DNA of 64,000 nt. It comes from CBCYMI01 sp965183855. GTDB lineage: Bacteria; Pseudomonadota; Alphaproteobacteria; Caulobacterales; Maricaulaceae. Shown here piece after piece: positions 40,049 to 48,912 of this stretch. Where the stretch lies: NCBI GenBank assembly GCA_965183855.1, contig CBCYMI010000022.1:1-64000 (forward strand), given 5' to 3'. The position numbers and the translations under genes are program-made. The stretch's first letter is position 1. Each line of letters starts with the position of its first letter. Below the pieces are notes generated by a model. It was given only the letters and a program-made list of their open reading frames with translations, had not been told where the DNA came from and ran no database searches.

Positions 40049-40474
40049 TTAATCCTTCCTTTTATGTATCATCGGAGGAGACATATTCTTATCTATCAAA
40101 TCAGGGTTCGAAGATTCAGAGTTCGAAGATTCAGATACCGTCTGTGAATCCTGGTTTTCTTTCAGGCTTTGCATGGAATAACGTGTGTTTGCAAGGGCAA
40201 TGTCCAAAGATCGATATCTAAAAAATTTCAAAACAGCAATGGTTGATATAAAATTAATCAAAGCATATAAAATAGCAATATCAACACCATCAGCCCTACC
40301 AATTAAAAAACTGAACAAACATAAAAAAACAACGGTCTTGCTTCCAAAAGCATTCACTGCCAAAATACGATCATATAAAGTAGGTCCCCTTAATAACCTA
40401 GATAAAACCAACAGCATTGCAAATAATAACCCCAACGCAGCACAATAAAGTGCAAAATGATAATAAATCTCCAT
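40049..40474 (-). CDS. mnhF: Mrp-type antiporter subunit F
   Basis: 141 residues, of which the first 90 are the MnhF domain: three membrane segments with RLLRGPTLYDRILAVNAFGSKTVVFLCLF and GRADGVDIAILYALINFISTIAVLKFFRYR. The C-terminal tail (90–141) is hydrophilic and contains a 15-bp in-frame duplication (40106–40135) that repeats the SESSN peptide, evidence of recent slippage in a tolerant region. Confidence 0.92.
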   Translation of the reverse strand: MEIYYHFALYCAALGLLFAMLLVLSRLLRGPTLYDRILAVNAFGSKTVVFLCLFSFLIGRADGVDIAILYALINFISTIAVLKFFRYRSLDIALANTRYSMQSLKENQDSQTVSESSNSESSNPDLIDKNMSPPMIHKRKD

Positions 40475-40573
40475 CGTTCATTCCAAAATCTAATTTTATT
40501 ATCTTCTGTTTAAGTAAAAAATACGCTCTGATCAAACCAAACGTATTTTATACACCAAAATTACAATCATCCC

Positions 40574-41077
40574 TTATTTAAGGAGACCAGTTACTCTATA
40601 AACCTTGTCTCTGAATAAATTTAACCCTTCTCTATCCCCTATTTCTTTCGTTAGACCATGAACATAAACATACTCCTTTTCGATTTCCACAGAAACCGTT
40701 CCTGGCGTTAAGGTAATTGAGTTTGCTAAAATAGATGCGGCAAGATTTGTTGCTCCTGGGACTTCCAGCCTTGTGATTACTGGATTGATTTCCAGCTCAT
40801 TGCTTAAAATCAATTTGCTAACCTGTAAATTTGATTTTGAAATTTCTCCTGCAAGCCAGCTTAAATAAGGAACACACCTGGAATTAATCTTTCCAAAATT
40901 CTCCTTTTTAAATAAAAGCCCCATTCTTGCATAAAGAAAAATGGTTATAATGACGGATGAAAAACCAAGCCCCAATAAAAGGAGATTGTTAAAATGTCCA
41001 GACAAAACAAGCCATAACACACACAATAATACGCCTAATAAAATCATAATATTCAAACGAATTCTGTTTTTGGTCAT
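40574..41077 (-). CDS. mnhE: Mrp-type antiporter subunit E
   Basis: 167 residues, first gene of the ten-gene operon. MnhE features: N-terminal hydrophobic helices (10–50), YLSWLAGEISKSNLQVSKLIL, and the soluble ending LAASILANSITLTPGTVSVEIEKEYVYVHGLTKE. AAGGA lies seven bases before the ATG. The operon order is E, F, G, DUF4040, B, C, D, D, a small protein, D, which matches group-2 type Mrp operons rather than the ABCDEFG order. Confidence 0.92.
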   Translation of the reverse strand: MTKNRIRLNIMILLGVLLCVLWLVLSGHFNNLLLLGLGFSSVIITIFLYARMGLLFKKENFGKINSRCVPYLSWLAGEISKSNLQVSKLILSNELEINPVITRLEVPGATNLAASILANSITLTPGTVSVEIEKEYVYVHGLTKEIGDREGLNLFRDKVYRVTGLLK

Positions 41078-41203
41078 TTCTAATCCTTGTGTTCAGAAAA
41101 TTTCCTGAAAGAATACAGGAAATAGCTTAACTAATTTTTTTTCTTCTTATTCATAACAGTAAGACTTCATTTCGCCAAGTCTGAAAAAAAAATCAAATTG
41201 CAC

Positions 41204-41232
41204 TTGCTAATCATTCTCATTTAGTCTATAAT
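41204..41232 (+). promoter_or_regulatory. Near-consensus sigma-70 promoter of the small RNA
   Basis: TTGCTA (41204–41209), a 17-nt spacer and TATAAT (41227–41232). It is the best promoter match I recognised in the window. The predicted start is near 41239, where a hairpin–terminator transcript begins. Confidence 0.75.
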
Positions 41233-41238
41233 AAGATT

Positions 41239-41314
41239 CGACTAGATGCTCCGTCTGGTCTTGATCGTCCGAACTTATATCTTGCCCCGTATAATCTTAT
41301 TACGGGGCTTTTCT
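41239..41314 (+). ncRNA. Candidate small RNA, about 76 nt
   Basis: A self-contained transcription unit with no open frame. A 5' hairpin pairs GACTAGA (41240–41246) with TCTGGTC (41254–41260), 7 bp with one T·G, and shows a seven-base loop TGCTCCG. A single-stranded stretch of about 23 nt follows. The end is a rho-independent terminator, GCCCCGTA/TACGGGGC (41284–41291 and 41301–41308), with TTTTCTTTT. Pyrimidine-rich loops of this sort can pair with ribosome sites, so a trans-acting regulator is plausible. The layout resembles alphaproteobacterial sRNAs such as suhB/mmgR, but I cannot confirm membership. Confidence 0.72.
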
Positions 41315-41987
41315 TTTCAGACCTGGCTGGATTTATTACGTAATATAAAAACTAATAATTATAGCAATTAAGATTGCAGCTATAAAAATTTCAATACATC
41401 TATCCTGTTAAATTGCTAACCATTGATAATTCGTTTGTTTTACAAAGATATTCTTGATTTCCTGGCGTTTTTTATATTCAATAGACGTTTTTATTCTTCT
41501 TTCTCTGAAACACAGGAGTTAATACCTATAGCTGTTGACTTTCCTCATAATTAAGTACTATCATAAATTCTATCAACGAATAGAGTTTTAAGCAAACAAT
41601 CTATCCTTCATCTTTTTACAATCATTCCATTACCATTTAATCAATCATAACCGTACAAACTTACTATTTTAATCGTAAATCATCTATAATTCTGAACCTA
41701 AATTCTTTTTGGTTTTCCAATAATATGAAGAAGAGGTTTTTTTAGTTAAAAATTGATTTTACATACCTAACACAGAATATAAAATAATTGTTTGAATGAT
41801 GTTTTTTAAATAAAAAAACAAATTTTATATATTGAGAAAAATCAAATTTTATGATTTTTATGATCTGGCTTTAAATATAAATAAATACGTATATCTTTTC
41901 TAGAAAGGTTTAAAAAAGCATATAAATATACAATAGTGTGAATAAGAAAATTAAACAAATGATCAAAATTAATCTTAATAAAAATTC
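41315..41987. other. Intergenic region after the small RNA
   Basis: About 670 bp, very AT-rich with stops in all frames on both strands. No gene, repeat or hairpin was recognised before the terminator at 41988. Confidence 0.45.
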
Positions 41988-42020
41988 TAAAAAAAGAAGC
42001 AGGTCATACATACCTGCTTC
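41988..42020 (-). terminator. Rho-independent terminator of the exported protein gene
   Basis: On the minus strand GAAGCAGGT-ATGTATG-ACCTGCTTC, a 9-bp perfect stem, is followed by seven T. It lies 48 bp after the stop codon. A related terminator exists at 44187–44218. Confidence 0.88.
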
Positions 42021-42067
42021 ATTCTGTTAACTACCAAGAATAACCTTAAACTGAATCTACTTAAACT

Positions 42068-43996
42068 TTATTCTTTATCAGTAACAATAGCATTAAAGTA
42101 CAGTTTTCCTTCCAAAATGCTGTTTTCATCCAACAACACAGAGCTAACATCTATCCTCATTCTACTATCTTCTACTTTTACGTCATCATTTGAAATTTCA
42201 AATACCTGACCAGAGGATGAAACATGGTATGACATACTGTCAAGTATATATTCCATTGATGGAATAGAAAATTTGATTTCTGGTGTTCCCGAAACAGAAA
42301 GTCTAGAACCATCAGCCAACACAATATCAGATGTTACATCCTCAACAGATACCTCTATAGTCAATTTTTCGCCCATTTCTACAAGAGCCCCATTCTCTAT
42401 TCTTTGTCCGCTTTCTCTTGTTATACTAAAATTAGAAAATTCAACCTCTGGTCTGACAACCTGAAATTTACCAATACTCTCAAATACTTTATCTTGCATT
42501 GAAATTATGATCTGAGAATCTGAAAAGTAATCTTCTTGACGATCGGAATTAGTATATGACAGTTCTTCTACAGATTTAAGACGTATTGCTTGTTCTATAC
42601 CCTGTTGAGTACCATAAGGACGAACCAATATATTATCAACTGGAACAGGTTCAGATGCGGGATAAGCTACACCTATATTAAGCATAATATCCAGGTTTCC
42701 ATTATTTGCAACGCTAGATGAGAAATCAATTTCTGATGATGGAAGATAATTACCTAATTTCTGTTCAAAAGAGGATATATTATAAATTTCCTCGTTTTGT
42801 TGCACATGCAATCCCAAGAAATCCTGTTTTTTACCAGGAGAGTCTGTTTCCTCTGTAACAATTAGATCAATCCTTTTTTCATAACGACCATCCATATTTG
42901 CATCAACTAAAAGATCAGACCAACCTGTCTTAGGGAGTCCGTCTTCATCTATTTCCACACTTTCAGGCTTAAGAGAAACTTTGATCTTTGCATACCCATA
43001 CCCGTCTCCTTTTGATTTTGGAATAGTAAAGGAAAAAGGAGTATTAACATACCCATCCCCTGTTGTTTGATCTGAAGATGGATTTTCAGAAGTCCGCAGA
43101 ACTTCAGCTTTATAACTCCATCTTTGTTTGATTTGTTTTATTCCTAAAGAAAACAAATAATTTTTTGCTTCATCAGAATTATGCTCTACTCTTATCTGAA
43201 ATTCTATTTCAGCATTTTTCTCAGATTCAAGAATATCAATATAAACATAAGGGTTAGAATTAAAAGGGTCATTATTAACAGGGTCATTGATACTTACTCT
43301 TTTATTACCATCCGCTCCAATATAAATAATGTCAACCTGACTATTATCCTCTTTTTCAACATTTACAACACCTGAATGCTGAGTTGTTTTATCGAAACTA
43401 CCCTCTCCTAGTTTACCATATTTTGCAATGATTGTATACGGATAGCTATCTGTCTTATCTTCAGGAACAAATCCCGTAATGACTAAAGTTTTTGTTTCCC
43501 CAACTTGTAAATCTATAGCTGTGGAAAGTTTTATCTCCGAAACATCTATCTTTACATGAGAAATCCCCAAAAGATCAACATCTGTAATTTTAAATGTTAA
43601 ACCTGTATTACCATTATTGGTTAAGATATATTGAAATTCAAAGTGTTGACTTGGTTGATATACCAGATCCTCACCCAAAATCTGGGTGATACTTAAATCC
43701 AATATTTCTTTCTTTAATACAATAACAGAGCTTCTTTCTGTATATGAATTATGACTAGTATCCATATATGTTATAATAGCACTCATTTCGAGAGTATCAT
43801 TTAGCTGTTCTTGTCGTTGTAGCTCTCCCCCAGCTGGTAATGCCTGGATTGCTGTTAGACGGTTACCACCAGCAATAGGATCCATTTGTTGTGCCCATGA
43901 CTTTACAGAACCAAAAATCAATACGCACGATAATAAAACAGGAATGATTTTTGAAAAACCAAACCCTGATTTAGAAAATTTCTTATAAAAATTCAT
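42068..43996 (-). CDS. Exported protein of unknown function with Ig-like repeats
   Basis: 642 residues. A signal peptide with a basic start (MNFYKKFSKSGFGFSK), a hydrophobic core (IIPVLLSCVLIF) and a SWAQ cleavage site predicts export. The mature part is acidic and beta-rich. Two stretches resemble DUF11/CARDB-like domains: FQYILTNNGNTGLTFKITDV (about residue 125) and SSVANNGNLDIMLNIGVAYP (about 430). There is no anchor, barrel or enzyme motif. An ATG at 44014 is also in frame, but AAGGAATTTAAAT favours 43996. I do not recognise the family. A degraded paralogue lies directly upstream. Confidence 0.75.
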   Translation of the reverse strand: MNFYKKFSKSGFGFSKIIPVLLSCVLIFGSVKSWAQQMDPIAGGNRLTAIQALPAGGELQRQEQLNDTLEMSAIITYMDTSHNSYTERSSVIVLKKEILDLSITQILGEDLVYQPSQHFEFQYILTNNGNTGLTFKITDVDLLGISHVKIDVSEIKLSTAIDLQVGETKTLVITGFVPEDKTDSYPYTIIAKYGKLGEGSFDKTTQHSGVVNVEKEDNSQVDIIYIGADGNKRVSINDPVNNDPFNSNPYVYIDILESEKNAEIEFQIRVEHNSDEAKNYLFSLGIKQIKQRWSYKAEVLRTSENPSSDQTTGDGYVNTPFSFTIPKSKGDGYGYAKIKVSLKPESVEIDEDGLPKTGWSDLLVDANMDGRYEKRIDLIVTEETDSPGKKQDFLGLHVQQNEEIYNISSFEQKLGNYLPSSEIDFSSSVANNGNLDIMLNIGVAYPASEPVPVDNILVRPYGTQQGIEQAIRLKSVEELSYTNSDRQEDYFSDSQIIISMQDKVFESIGKFQVVRPEVEFSNFSITRESGQRIENGALVEMGEKLTIEVSVEDVTSDIVLADGSRLSVSGTPEIKFSIPSMEYILDSMSYHVSSSGQVFEISNDDVKVEDSRMRIDVSSVLLDENSILEGKLYFNAIVTDKE

Positions 43997-44186
43997 ATTT
44001 AAATTCCTTAACATAACTAAAAAGATTTTTTTATAATCAAAAATGTCAATTTCCGAAATCTGAAAAGAAAAAGAAAAAGTACAAAAGCTTAACTAAGGAA
44101 GCGTAAATTGAGCTAAATTCAAAGAAAATTATATCTTTACGCCCCTATAGGCATAATGATATGCAGGACGCTGGAATCATCTTCAT

Positions 44187-44218
44187 AAAAAAAGCAGGTC
44201 ATAAACCCCTGCTTTTTT
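44187..44218. terminator. Second copy of the exported-protein terminator
   Basis: AAAAAAGCAGG (44188–44198) pairs perfectly with CCTGCTTTTTT (44208–44218), 11 bp with a 9-nt loop. T-runs form on either strand. It shares the GCAGGT core with the terminator at 41988–42020 and ends the remnant copy. Confidence 0.8.
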
Positions 44219-44490
44219 CTCTTAATTACCAAAAATAACCTTAAACTGAATCTACTTAAATCATATTGTGCATTAATAGCAATAACACCAAAAAATAATG
44301 CGCCATAAAAACGTATCCTCCAGACTGGTAATACTTTCCAATTCTATAATTATACTTTTTGCTAACCTGGATGCCTTAGAAGAAAAAATCCAACTCTTCC
44401 TTTCATTTTCTCCTGTAAAAAAGCAATACTATTAGCTTGATGTGCTATTAACACTAAAGAGAATGTCATTGATTTCTCTATTGCAGATAG
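44219..44490 (-). pseudogene. 3' remnant of a second exported-protein gene
   Basis: The 3' flank repeats that of the intact gene: AACCTTAAACTGAATCTACT occurs at 42041–42060 and again near 44236–44255. Upstream, broken frames read AKSIIIELESITSLEDTFL and then, after a frameshift, GALFFGVIAINA. These align with SRMRIDVSSVLLDENSIL and GKLYFNAIVTD at the C-terminus of the intact protein. The stop codon has been lost. Similarity fades near 44490. It is best explained as a decayed tandem paralogue. Confidence 0.65.
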
Positions 44491-45044
44491 CTAAGTTGGA
44501 TTTTCCTGTTTTGTTTTTATCTTTACGTCCTTTAACACATATCACTTACGCATTTATAAACTCATTTTGAGATCACAAACTTAATTAAAGTATTTTCTGG
44601 TTATATCTCTTCTTAAATTCCAGTTTTGAATATAATAATTATAATTAAAAATCTATACTCATGCTTTATTTTCTATCTATTCTTATGATCGTAAAACACC
44701 GCATGAAAATTTAAAAAATCAAGCTATTCCATAATATCAGGTCTAAGCATTTTTATGTATTTACTCGCTTTTCTTAACAAAAAATTCTTTATTCAATCTA
44801 TATTATTTTAATTTTCAAAAAAAAGAGCCAAAGATTTCTTGATCTTCTGAAAGATATTAACTGAGCTTTTAAGTATGAATTGAATAAAACCAATCAACAC
44901 TAAAGAACAAATTTCCAAAATATACGGCTGTTAAATAAGTTCATATCCCATATCCCAATATCGAACCATTTAGAAATTAGGAAAATCTCAGATTAAATAA
45001 ACGGATAATCTTTATATATTAGGTTCAGGCTTTTTTATAATCTA
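44491..45044. other. Intergenic region, no gene seen
   Basis: About 550 bp, AT-rich, with no recognisable coding similarity. At its right end a 13-base repeat (45038–45050 and 45063–45075) spans the end of folD; the duplication supplies the stop codon context. Confidence 0.45.
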
Positions 45045-45920
45045 TCATAACAAATCTTTTTGTAATCTATCATAAGCTGCCTGGATTGTATTTTTTAACA
45101 GGCAGGCAATTGTCATAGGTCCCACACCTCCTGGCACTGGTGTTATAAATCCCGCAATTTCACGAACAGGTTTAAAATCAATATCTCCGATCAGTTTTGA
45201 TTTTCCTGCCTGTTCTATTCGATTAATTCCAACATCAATCACACATGCGCCTGGCTTAATCCAGTCTGCTTTAACAAATTTTGGTTTTCCAATTGCAGCT
45301 ACCAAAATATCAGCCTGTTTTGCAAGGGTTTTTAAATGCTTTGTTTTAGAATGTGCAAGGGTTGGCGTTGCATTTTTTTCAAGAAATAACATAGCTAAAG
45401 GCTTTCCTACTAAAATGGAACGCCCTATAATTAATACCTTATACCCTGTTAAGTCCTGTAATGCCTTTTCAGCCAAAATAATACATCCTTGTGGCGTACA
45501 TGGACGCAATCCTTCTTCCCCAAGCATGAGTTTGCCTTGATTTATTTGTGTTAAACCATCGACATCTTTTTCAGGATCAATTGTATCAATAACTGCATAC
45601 GGATTAATATGATTGGGAAGAGGAAGCTGTACTAAAACACCATCTATTTGAGGATTCTTATTAAGTTCTTTAACTTTTTCAATCACGTCTCGTTCTGAAC
45701 TATTCTTACCCAAACAGTATTCCAATGAATGAATGCCAACTTTTTCTGCTGATAAAATCTTGTTTTTGACATAAATCTGGCTTGCGGGATCTTCTCCTAC
45801 TAAAACAACTGCCAAACTTGGAGATCTATGATAAACTTTCTTAAACTGCTCTGTCCGTAGTTTAACAGAATTTCTTAATATCTCAGCAATCTTCTTGCCA
45901 TCTAGATATTGTGCAGCCAT
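45045..45920 (-). CDS. folD: Methylenetetrahydrofolate dehydrogenase/cyclohydrolase FolD
   Basis: A 291-residue bifunctional enzyme that interconverts methylene-, methenyl- and formyl-tetrahydrofolate. Motifs: VLVGEDPASQIYVKNK with the catalytic Lys, VQLPLPNHI, PEKDVDGLT, the NADP loop GRSILVGKP and TPVPGGVGPMT. GGGAG lies before the ATG. The last codons overlap a short tandem duplication that also repeats just past the stop. It is followed (upstream in transcription) by yggT at 66 bp. Confidence 0.96.
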   Translation of the reverse strand: MAAQYLDGKKIAEILRNSVKLRTEQFKKVYHRSPSLAVVLVGEDPASQIYVKNKILSAEKVGIHSLEYCLGKNSSERDVIEKVKELNKNPQIDGVLVQLPLPNHINPYAVIDTIDPEKDVDGLTQINQGKLMLGEEGLRPCTPQGCIILAEKALQDLTGYKVLIIGRSILVGKPLAMLFLEKNATPTLAHSKTKHLKTLAKQADILVAAIGKPKFVKADWIKPGACVIDVGINRIEQAGKSKLIGDIDFKPVREIAGFITPVPGGVGPMTIACLLKNTIQAAYDRLQKDLL

Positions 45921-45986
45921 TTCTTACTCCCAAACTATCCTAATCTTATTTTAAAACACATCATGACTTTGTTTTAAAACCAAATA

Positions 45987-46268
45987 TTAAAAATTAAAAA
46001 CAGGAGGAAATAATCTTTGTAAAACCTCATTCAATAACCCAAGTAGAAGTATAATGATTATAGGAGATAAATCTAACCCACCTATCGGTGGAATAATACG
46101 TCGAACCTGTTTAAAAACTGGTTCCGTAACCGATACCAAAAACTTCCAAATATTGGCGACCAATCTGACATTGAGATTAATAATACCAAAATTAACTAAC
46201 CAGCTCATAATTACAGCTGCGATGATAATATAAATATATATGCTAATTAATGATCTAATAATTTCCAT
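45987..46268 (-). CDS. YggT family membrane protein
   Basis: 93 residues with two hydrophobic segments (4–24 and 68–88) and the YggT pattern: VIMSWLVNFGIIN, then the RIIPPIGGLDLSPIIIILLL motif. Family members are implicated in osmotic tolerance and envelope or cell-division functions, without a defined mechanism. AGGCTT precedes the ATG closely. It is likely co-transcribed with folD. Confidence 0.88.
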   Translation of the reverse strand: MEIIRSLISIYIYIIIAAVIMSWLVNFGIINLNVRLVANIWKFLVSVTEPVFKQVRRIIPPIGGLDLSPIIIILLLGLLNEVLQRLFPPVFNF

Positions 46269-46462
46269 AAGCCTGCTTTAAACTCCCGTTTTTTTAATGT
46301 TTTAATATTTCCTGTTCAAAACTGCAAGGAATTAGAATAAGGATAAAAGAATATCCGTCCAGAATTACTTTCAATCATTCAGAAAAGTTTCAAAACCTGG
46401 CTTCATCAAAACTTCTATTAAATCCGCTCTAATTCAAATTCGTATATTTTATTAGATAAAAA

Positions 46463-47242
46463 TTATGACTTTCTCTTAAAAAAATGTGTTTCCCACATTT
46501 TGGCTATCCTTGATAATCTAGCATTTGCAAAAAAGATAGAAAGACAAAATCCATACAATCCACCTGTAAAATGGCGTCTTAGAATATAAGCTTTCAAAAA
46601 GCTTATTGGGAATTCTAGGAATAATCTTAAGATTAGAATAAAATAAGGTTTTGCCTTTTGTTTTGTAACCTGAAGATCAGTATAACGATTTTCTTTTTCA
46701 ATGAAATGACTAAAATTTCGAATAGAATAATGATAGATAAGTGATTTAAAATAATAAATTTTCTGACCCTTACCATATTGTACAGAATCCCAAGTTGCAT
46801 GATTTGAAAATCCTGCATTTTGACGATGATATAATCGTGCATAATGATTATAATCTGCCCATAATCTGGGCTTTGATCGATGTGGATAAACACTTGTAAT
46901 TTTAACCTTTCCAATTTGATAAAGATCCTGATATCCTTTTTGAAAAAACTCATTTAACTCTTTATAAAATTGTTCCGTAATAACTTCATCTGCATCCAGA
47001 TTTAACAACCAATCATGCTGACATTGCTGTTCTCCATAGCGTTTTTGTGGCCCAAAACCTTCCCATGCTCGAAAAAACAGCTTGATACCATAAGATTTAG
47101 CAATCTCTTGTGTTTGATCCTGACTGCCACTATCAACCACAATAATATCATCTGTTAAATCTTTTATGGCAGCAAGCGTTTTTGGCAATCGATCTTCTTC
47201 ATTTTGCGTAATAATAAATATTGATATTGGCAATTTCGCCAT
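46463..47242 (-). CDS. Glycosyltransferase family 2, WaaE/KdtX-like
   Basis: 259 residues. The GT2 domain starts SIFIITQNEEDRLPKTL, contains DDIIVVDSGSQDQT and the metal-binding LNLDADE (D-x-D). It then shows PHRSKPRLWADYNH, ARLYHR and GKGQKIYYFKSLIYHYSIRNFSHFIEK, the WaaE/KdtX pattern for lipopolysaccharide-core glucosyl transfer. A short hydrophobic C-terminus may bind the membrane. AGGATAATCATT precedes the ATG. The acceptor is inferred from family only. Confidence 0.85.
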   Translation of the reverse strand: MAKLPISIFIITQNEEDRLPKTLAAIKDLTDDIIVVDSGSQDQTQEIAKSYGIKLFFRAWEGFGPQKRYGEQQCQHDWLLNLDADEVITEQFYKELNEFFQKGYQDLYQIGKVKITSVYPHRSKPRLWADYNHYARLYHRQNAGFSNHATWDSVQYGKGQKIYYFKSLIYHYSIRNFSHFIEKENRYTDLQVTKQKAKPYFILILRLFLEFPISFLKAYILRRHFTGGLYGFCLSIFFANARLSRIAKMWETHFFKRKS

Positions 47243-47450
47243 AATGATTATCCTATTGGTTCAAATTCTACTTAAAAGCCTATTTGCTTTCATATCCCCT
47301 ACTTTTAAATTAGCCCTCCTTAAGAACATATCATTTTTTACTTCTAATCAAAATAATTTATACCCAATAAGATCATAATCTTAATAAGATAAAAATAATA
47401 TTATGATATTAATCAATCCTTCGATAATCATAATATTGAGAATTTAAAAG

Positions 47451-48803
47451 ATGAGCATGTTTAATAGAAAGTTGAGTTTTCACAAGATTTATGCTTTGTG
47501 CAAACCTAGAGTTTTGAATAAAATCAAAGATTTTCAGAACGACTTATCCGCCAGCGTTACTGTTACTTTAATGCTTATATTCATCGTTATTATTGGATTC
47601 ATAGCACTTGCAACAGATAGTAGTCGACTGACTGATTTTAGAATACAATTAAAAAGAGCAACAGATGCAGCAGCTCTTGCACTTGCAACAGAAGAAGTTC
47701 TAACGCTTCAAACAGCACAAGAAAAAGCAAAAGAAATTATTCTCGCAAACTTAAATGATAGTCATTTGAATAGAATCAAAACCGTCCAGGTTGAGATTAA
47801 CCCAAATGAAATAAAAGTGTCTTGCGATACAATTATAAATATGGGATTTTCACAGGTTTTGGGAATTAAAACCAAAGAGGTTAATTGGATATCTACTGTC
47901 TCACGTTCAGGAGATGAGGATATAGAAGTTGTTCTGGTTCTAGATACAACGGGCTCCATGGCATTTAAGCACATTTTCAGACCTTTAATAACGCATACAA
48001 AAATGATCATACAAGCACTACATGAAGAGAGCAAAAAAGGAACACGATTTAACAAATTAAAAGTTGGACTTGTTCCTTTTTCAACCTTTGTTAATGTCGG
48101 AAAAGATAATTTTTATCAAAAAAACCTAAAAGTGACTTCAATGGAATATCAAAACTGGGATGGATGTGTATTGGCAAGAAATATCAGAAGAAATCTAGAT
48201 ATTCTTCCAATATTACCAAATCAAAGCAATCGAGAAACATTATGGAGATTTCCTGAAAGACCTCCACAATATGTTTGCCCATCTCCTATTTCTCCTTTAA
48301 CAGAAGACGTACAAAAAACACTTGAAGACGTCAAAAAACTTAGAAGCATGGGAACAACCAATATTCCAAATGGGGTCAGCTGGGGGTTGAGACTATTAAT
48401 AGATAAATATGGAACCATCTTTAAAAATCAAAGATCAACCACCCCCAATCGTCAGAAAAAACAGTTCATGATCATCCTGACAGATGGAAGAAATGAATAT
48501 AAAAATAACTATGGGGCTTATGGTTATATCAATCAGAATCAAATTCCAAATGTAACAGCAGAACGCCAAGCAAATCAATTAATGGATGATAGACTCCTTC
48601 GCGTTTGCCAAATTGCAAAAGATGAAGAAGTTACAATATTTACAATTACATATGGTCTTCAACCAGAAGATTTTAAGATCAAATCCATTCTGAGACAATG
48701 TGCATCAAATAATTTATATTTTAATGCACCCGATTCAAGAACACTGGAAAGCGTCTTTAAAAGCATTGTACTGGAAATCTATAATATCAAAATTACAGGT
48801 TAA
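47451..48803 (+). CDS. TadG-like pilus-assembly protein with VWA domain
   Basis: 450 residues. A TadE/TadG-like N-terminus has one membrane helix (about 35–57), then the ATDSSRLTDFRIQLKRATDAAALA motif. A von Willebrand A domain follows, with the MIDAS motif DTTGSM at about 165 and TDGRNEY further on. Related proteins are anchored surface or pilus-associated factors in Tad/Flp systems, but no other tad gene is in this window. It may act alone at the envelope. There is no clear ribosome site; ATGs at 47451 and 47457 are both possible. Confidence 0.82.
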   Translation: MSMFNRKLSFHKIYALCKPRVLNKIKDFQNDLSASVTVTLMLIFIVIIGFIALATDSSRLTDFRIQLKRATDAAALALATEEVLTLQTAQEKAKEIILANLNDSHLNRIKTVQVEINPNEIKVSCDTIINMGFSQVLGIKTKEVNWISTVSRSGDEDIEVVLVLDTTGSMAFKHIFRPLITHTKMIIQALHEESKKGTRFNKLKVGLVPFSTFVNVGKDNFYQKNLKVTSMEYQNWDGCVLARNIRRNLDILPILPNQSNRETLWRFPERPPQYVCPSPISPLTEDVQKTLEDVKKLRSMGTTNIPNGVSWGLRLLIDKYGTIFKNQRSTTPNRQKKQFMIILTDGRNEYKNNYGAYGYINQNQIPNVTAERQANQLMDDRLLRVCQIAKDEEVTIFTITYGLQPEDFKIKSILRQCASNNLYFNAPDSRTLESVFKSIVLEIYNIKITG

Positions 48804-48850
48804 GCTAAAATACTTGTATGTTTAGGCATTTAACTTAATATGACTATCTT

Positions 48851-48887
48851 CAGGATAAAGGAAACAGTCGCTTTTTCCTTTATCCTG
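48851..48887. terminator. 14-bp inverted repeat between convergent genes
   Basis: CAGGATAAAGGAAA (48851–48864) pairs perfectly with 48874–48887 around a 9-nt loop. It lies between the TadG-like gene and the convergent M16 peptidase, the right place for a shared terminator. It lacks a clear T-run on either side. Confidence 0.6.
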
Positions 48888-48912
48888 AAAATCATTTTCT
48901 CTATAATAATCC

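Noticed and set aside
35104..40448. Several plus-strand frames of 60–87 codons across the antiporter operon
   Set aside because: All are antisense to conserved membrane-subunit genes, and their translations have no domain features.
41198..41232. TTGCAC at 41198–41203 as the -35 box of the small RNA
   Set aside because: The spacer to TATAAT would be 23 nt; TTGCTA at 41204–41209 gives the ideal 17 nt.
47251..47290. GGTTCAAATTC-like string suggesting a tRNA T-arm
   Set aside because: No matching acceptor, D-arm or anticodon stem can be drawn around it.
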